Positions 4,715 to 5,261 of a stretch of 5,261 nt of DNA are shown here, in pieces (the stretch's first letter is position 1; the number at the start of each line of letters is the position of its first letter). Below the pieces are notes generated by a model. That model saw only the letters and a list, made by a program, of their open reading frames with translations. It had not been told where the DNA came from and ran no database searches. Location of the stretch: positions 1 through 5,261 of the forward strand of contig JAAZAH010000253.1 of NCBI GenBank assembly GCA_012514415.1, in the 5' to 3' direction. The translations under genes and the position numbers were made by a program. The stretch is from Sandaracinaceae bacterium (lineage in GTDB: Bacteria > Myxococcota_A > Polyangia > Polyangiales > Houyiibacteriaceae).

Positions 4715-5261
4715 ATGAAAGATCCCGTCCTCCGCCGCGTCCATCGCGGGCCCAAAAGCAACCATGCCATCATCATCGTGCCCGGGATGTGGACCATGGA
4801 ATCAGGCTGCGATCAGCGATGGATCGAAGCGATCGAAGCGGCAGGCTTCGATGGGACGATCTACGATTTTGTCTGGGATAGTTCGTCGCAAACGAAAGCC
4901 ATCGAAACCATCGTACGTAGAGCCATGTATGGTGCGGCGGGGATCGCTGGAGGCGGTGCAGCCGCACCCATCGCTGGCGCCGCACTCATAACCGCCGCCA
5001 TCAAAGCTCGTGCTGATTGGAGCAAGCTGAAGAGTCGGGCGAAGCGCTCGGGAAGAGATTTTCTTCCTCAGCTCATCCGGCGCGAGGTTCCTGAGCGCCA
5101 TATCACGCTACTCGGTCACTCGCTCGGCGCACGCGTCGCGTATTATAGTATCGCAGAGGGAACGCTTAGACCGAATCGTCTGATTATGATGGGCGGAGCG
5201 ATACGAAGAGACTCAAGTAAAGATTGGGCACTCGTGGCCGACCGCATCCCTGAAGGCATCG
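4715..5261 (+). CDS. DUF726/TMCO4-like alpha/beta-hydrolase, N-terminal part (runs off right edge)
   Basis: 182 codons are in the window and the frame is still open at the edge. The ATG at 4715 follows a purine-rich GAGAAGG (4706-4712), slightly close to the start. The first strand and oxyanion-type loop are HAIIIVPGMWT (17-27), followed by W36 and a YDFVWDSSS (50-58) segment typical of DUF726 proteins. Residues about 72-97 are Gly/Ala-rich and hydrophobic (AAGIAGGGAAAPIAGAA), which could be a membrane-associating glycine-zipper-like helix, as in TMCO4-type proteins. The nucleophile elbow is GHSLGAR (134-140) with predicted nucleophile S136 and strand ITLL before it. LIMMGGAIRRDSSKDW (156-171) matches the following strand and loop. 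The acid and His of the triad lie beyond the edge. No signal peptide is present. The substrate is unknown; a lipase or esterase role is only a family-level guess. A generic alpha/beta-hydrolase is the alternative to DUF726. Confidence 0.8.
   Translation, partial: MKDPVLRRVHRGPKSNHAIIIVPGMWTMESGCDQRWIEAIEAAGFDGTIYDFVWDSSSQTKAIETIVRRAMYGAAGIAGGGAAAPIAGAALITAAIKARADWSKLKSRAKRSGRDFLPQLIRREVPERHITLLGHSLGARVAYYSIAEGTLRPNRLIMMGGAIRRDSSKDWALVADRIPEGI

Noticed and set aside
4790..4840. Cluster of GATC/GATCGAAGC repeats
   Set aside because: Explained by Ile-Glu-Ala and Asp/Arg codons in the hydrolase frame; GATCG strings are also common throughout the channel gene as codon usage.

Overview
The window is G+C-rich bacterial DNA from a Gram-negative organism. 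It carries periplasmic c-type cytochromes, a Sec signal peptide and a periplasmic solute-binding fold. A denitrification-type nitric oxide reductase (cNOR), a small STAS-like protein of a kind I associate with myxobacterial genomes, and a prokaryotic ligand-gated channel gene together suggest a Myxococcota/deltaproteobacterial-type lineage. That placement is inference and is not firm.

Layout. Positions 1-1072 (minus strand) hold the head of a nor operon, in the order 41-aa membrane protein, a two-haem norC, then norB, of which only the first 14 codons are in the window. Positions 1073-1453 hold no convincing gene. They carry the probable nor promoter region with two perfect inverted repeats. 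Positions 1454-1843 (minus) encode a 129-aa STAS/SpoIIAA-like protein. Positions 1844-2153 are a divergent intergenic region with several palindromes and a plausible sigma70-type promoter facing right. Positions 2154-4598 (plus) encode one 814-aa protein. Positions 4599-4714 are a short spacer with a weak terminator-like stem and a possible promoter. From 4715 to the right edge (plus) runs the beginning of an alpha/beta-hydrolase of DUF726/TMCO4 type, cut by the window end.

The most striking item is the 814-aa protein. Its first ~325 residues read as a complete pentameric ligand-gated ion channel subunit: signal peptide, beta-sandwich extracellular domain with a cysteine-free Pro-loop, and four membrane segments. 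M2 can be aligned by eye without gaps to that of the bacterial channel GLIC. Its last ~470 residues read as a complete family 5 solute-binding protein (DppA/OppA-like). Because the C-terminus of such a channel lies outside the membrane, the binding protein would sit in the periplasm, tethered directly after M4. No oligopeptide ABC transporter genes are visible, so a sensory or gating role for the binding domain is the simplest reading.

How the genes work together: the nor genes form one transcription unit for reducing NO to N2O at the cytoplasmic membrane. I see no functional link between nor and the channel. The STAS-like gene and the channel gene are divergent and could share regulation. 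The hydrolase follows the channel on the same strand after 116 bp and may or may not be co-transcribed.
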